Assembly (NCBI GenBank): GCA_003140705.1
Contig: PLKU01000267.1
Span: 193 to 7,376, forward strand
Length of the DNA stretch: 7,184 bases
Source: Acidobacteriaceae bacterium
GTDB taxonomy: Bacteria > Acidobacteriota > Terriglobia > Terriglobales > Acidobacteriaceae
Direction: 5' to 3'
Part shown: positions 5,608 to 7,184 of the stretch, one piece after another
How positions within the stretch are numbered: the stretch's first letter is position 1
Layout of the letters: each line of letters opens with the position of its first letter
Program-made: the position numbers and the translations under genes
The notes under the pieces: model-generated
What the model saw: the letters and a program-made list of their open reading frames with translations, nothing else
Told to the model about the DNA's origin: nothing
The model's database searches: none

Positions 5608-5835
5608 CTAAAACGGCTTCTCCGTCAGGAACGGCTCCGGCTTCAGAGAGCCGTCGCGCTGCTTCACAAGCATCTGTACCTTGCCTTCAGCGGCGTCCAG
5701 CTCCTGCTTGCACGCGGCAGACAGCCCAACACCCTCTTCGAAGAGCTTGAGCGACTCTTCCAGCGCCAGGTCGCCTTTCTCAAGTTGATCGACGATGGTT
5801 TCCAGCTTCTTGAGCGATTCTTCAAATGATGGCAT
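5608..5835 (-). CDS. xseB: Exodeoxyribonuclease VII small subunit
   Basis: A 75-residue protein with the XseB pattern: [51 protein letters not shown], two antiparallel helices, the first holding the LE.IV..LE.GDL.LE.SL..FE.G core. XseB binds the large subunit XseA to form the single-strand-specific nuclease that degrades DNA to oligonucleotides in the cytosol. ATG 5833-5835 has GGAG (5844-5847 on the minus strand) eight bases before it. The gene starts 18 bases after the stop of the fused HMT-MTHFR gene on the same strand, so the two are probably co-transcribed. xseA is not in the window. The tail ([16 protein letters not shown]) is unremarkable. Confidence 0.95.
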   Translation of the reverse strand: MPSFEESLKKLETIVDQLEKGDLALEESLKLFEEGVGLSAACKQELDAAEGKVQMLVKQRDGSLKPEPFLTEKPF

Positions 5836-5853
5836 GGCGTAGACTCCGGGCCT

Positions 5854-7184
5854 TTACTCTGTAACAGTCGCGGGCAGGACGCTGGCGATTACTTCGGCGG
5901 CGGCCGTATACCGCCCAAATGGAGCGCTCACCTGCACTCCCTGGACAAGTGGGCGCACTGCTTCAAGCATCTCCTGGGCTATCTTGATGCCTTCCTTGCG
6001 GGCGGCGTCGGGGGATTCGCACTGCGCCATGCGAAGCATAATCTCTTCCGGCATGGATACGCGCAGATCATTCTTCATGAATTCGGCGTTGCGCAGGCTG
6101 GTGAGCGGCCAGATGCCGGCGATGACTGGAATCCGAAAATCCTTGATTCGTTCCAGGAAGCTCTCCAAAAGGCGCAGGTCGAAGACAGGTTGGGTGATGG
6201 CGTACTCCGCGCCAGCCTCGACCTTGAAGGCAAAGCGGCGCAACTCCTGCTCAATGTCAGGCACACCGGGGTTTGCGGCGACGCCGATGGTGAAGTTGGT
6301 GGTGGCGCCGATGGAATTGGAACCGATGTCCAGCCCGTGGTTCAGGCGGCGAACGATGTTGACCAGACCGATGGCGTCCACGTCAAACACGGCGGTGGCG
6401 TCAGGATAGTTGCCTAGCTTTGGCGGGTCGCCGGTGAGGCAAAGAATGTTGTGCAGCCCGATAGACGAAGCCCCCAGCAGATCCGACTGAATGCTGAGAA
6501 TGTTGCGGTCTCGGCAGGTGTAATGCAGGATCGTCTCGATGCCGGTGTGTTGCTGAATCTGGATGCACAGGCTCTGCGCGCTAATGCGGGCCGAAGCGCG
6601 CGGCGAGTCGGGCACGTTGATGGCGTGAATACCCAGGTCGGCCATCTCCTGCGCGCCCTTGAGCTCTTTCGCGCAGTCGATTCCGCGCGGCGGAACAATC
6701 TCAATCATCGTGACAAATGTGCCCTCGTGCACCAGCTTGCCCACGCGCGAGCGCTCCTGGATGGTCGCGGGCGGTGTCTCGGTCACAATCGGTTCCTTCC
6801 GGGTAGCCCGCTCGCCGGCCGCTGTCTGCGCTTCGGTCGCCCGCATCGCCGACTTCATTGCCCGAATGTGCTGCGGCGTCGTCCCGCAGCAGCCTCCCAG
6901 GAACTGCACGCCGGCCTTGGTGAATTTGCGCGCGAAGCTCGCCATGTACTCCGGTGAGCATAGATAGATATTGCGTCCCTCGACGGACCGCGGCATGCCC
7001 GCGTTCGGCATCGCCATCATGGGGAGAGTCGTTACCGCAGCCATCCGCTCGATGGCGGTCAGCACCGTTGCCGGCCCCACGCTGCAGTTGCAGCCAATTC
7101 CATCCACGCCCCACGACTCAATGCGGGCGGCCGCGGTCTCCGGCGAAGCTCCGTCCAGACAATTGGCTTCCTCATCGACGGTGA
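5854..7184 (-). CDS. Bifunctional homocysteine S-methyltransferase / 5,10-methylenetetrahydrofolate reductase, partial (N-terminus beyond right edge)
   Basis: The frame is open to the right edge: 442 complete codons are visible, and a GTG at 7105-7107 is internal because TVDEEANCLDGASPETAAARI-like coding continues upstream. First domain, C-terminal part of a cobalamin-independent-type homocysteine methyltransferase barrel: DGIGCNCSVGP carries one zinc-binding Cys and GGCCGTTPQHI carries the other two. After a linker (about 20-30 residues rich in A, T, E and P) comes a complete MTHFR (MetF) domain: TMIEIVPPRG with the catalytic Glu, HYTCRDRN, LCLTGDPPKLG, AITQPVFD and PVIAGIWPL. The arrangement matches Bacillus YitJ. 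It would make 5-methyl-tetrahydrofolate and use a methyl donor to convert homocysteine to methionine; the donor of the first domain is not settled by sequence. Downstream by 18 bases is xseB. The start, promoter and any S-adenosylmethionine riboswitch lie outside the window. Confidence 0.96.
   Translation of the reverse strand, partial: TVDEEANCLDGASPETAAARIESWGVDGIGCNCSVGPATVLTAIERMAAVTTLPMMAMPNAGMPRSVEGRNIYLCSPEYMASFARKFTKAGVQFLGGCCGTTPQHIRAMKSAMRATEAQTAAGERATRKEPIVTETPPATIQERSRVGKLVHEGTFVTMIEIVPPRGIDCAKELKGAQEMADLGIHAINVPDSPRASARISAQSLCIQIQQHTGIETILHYTCRDRNILSIQSDLLGASSIGLHNILCLTGDPPKLGNYPDATAVFDVDAIGLVNIVRRLNHGLDIGSNSIGATTNFTIGVAANPGVPDIEQELRRFAFKVEAGAEYAITQPVFDLRLLESFLERIKDFRIPVIAGIWPLTSLRNAEFMKNDLRVSMPEEIMLRMAQCESPDAARKEGIKIAQEMLEAVRPLVQGVQVSAPFGRYTAAAEVIASVLPATVTE

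Noticed and set aside
1..7184. CRISPR array, tRNA, rRNA, or mobile element
   Set aside because: No regularly spaced repeats, no tRNA-like T-loop and acceptor pairing noticed, and no transposase, integrase or phage genes seen.

Overview
The window looks like ordinary chromosome from a Gram-negative (diderm) bacterium of moderately high GC, most likely an acidobacterium of the Terriglobia type. The diderm call rests on two lipid A genes, an LpxL/HtrB-type acyltransferase and lpxD. The acidobacterial call is an inference from gene content (this style of M50 membrane protease, a SYLF protein, a fused homocysteine methyltransferase/MTHFR next to xseB) and is not proven by any single marker.

Layout, left to right. 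The minus strand carries the N-terminal part of an M50 site-2-type membrane protease that runs off the left edge (1-346), preceded by an HU/IHF-type DNA-binding protein that starts with TTG (562-852). A divergent spacer (853-1192) with a plausible sigma-70-type promoter leads to dcd, dCTP deaminase (1193-1747, +). An 857-base spacer without a convincing gene follows (1748-2604). It holds two related, ungapped 54-base structured elements about 213 bases apart (2012-2073 and 2225-2284), each ending in a T tract, a perfect 15-bp inverted repeat (2363-2397) and a short direct repeat. Then come a secreted SYLF/YSC84 protein (2605-3297, +), the LpxL-like acyltransferase (3414-4313, +) and lpxD (4448-5497, +). 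Converging on lpxD from the right edge are xseB (5608-5835, -) and a bifunctional homocysteine S-methyltransferase/methylenetetrahydrofolate reductase whose N-terminus lies beyond the window (5854-7184, -).

Working together: lpxD (N-acylation of the lipid A precursor) and the LpxL-like enzyme (late secondary acylation) form a small outer-membrane lipid group, with the exported SYLF protein just upstream. The fused HMT-MTHFR gene and xseB are closely spaced (18 bases) and probably one transcript. dcd (dUTP supply for dTMP) and HU are housekeeping genes transcribed divergently.

The least ordinary signal is the tandem pair of structured elements between dcd and the SYLF gene. The terminator-like stem shows a compensatory base-pair change between copies, the loop length is identical, and each copy can form a competing upstream hairpin. 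I do not recognise the family.
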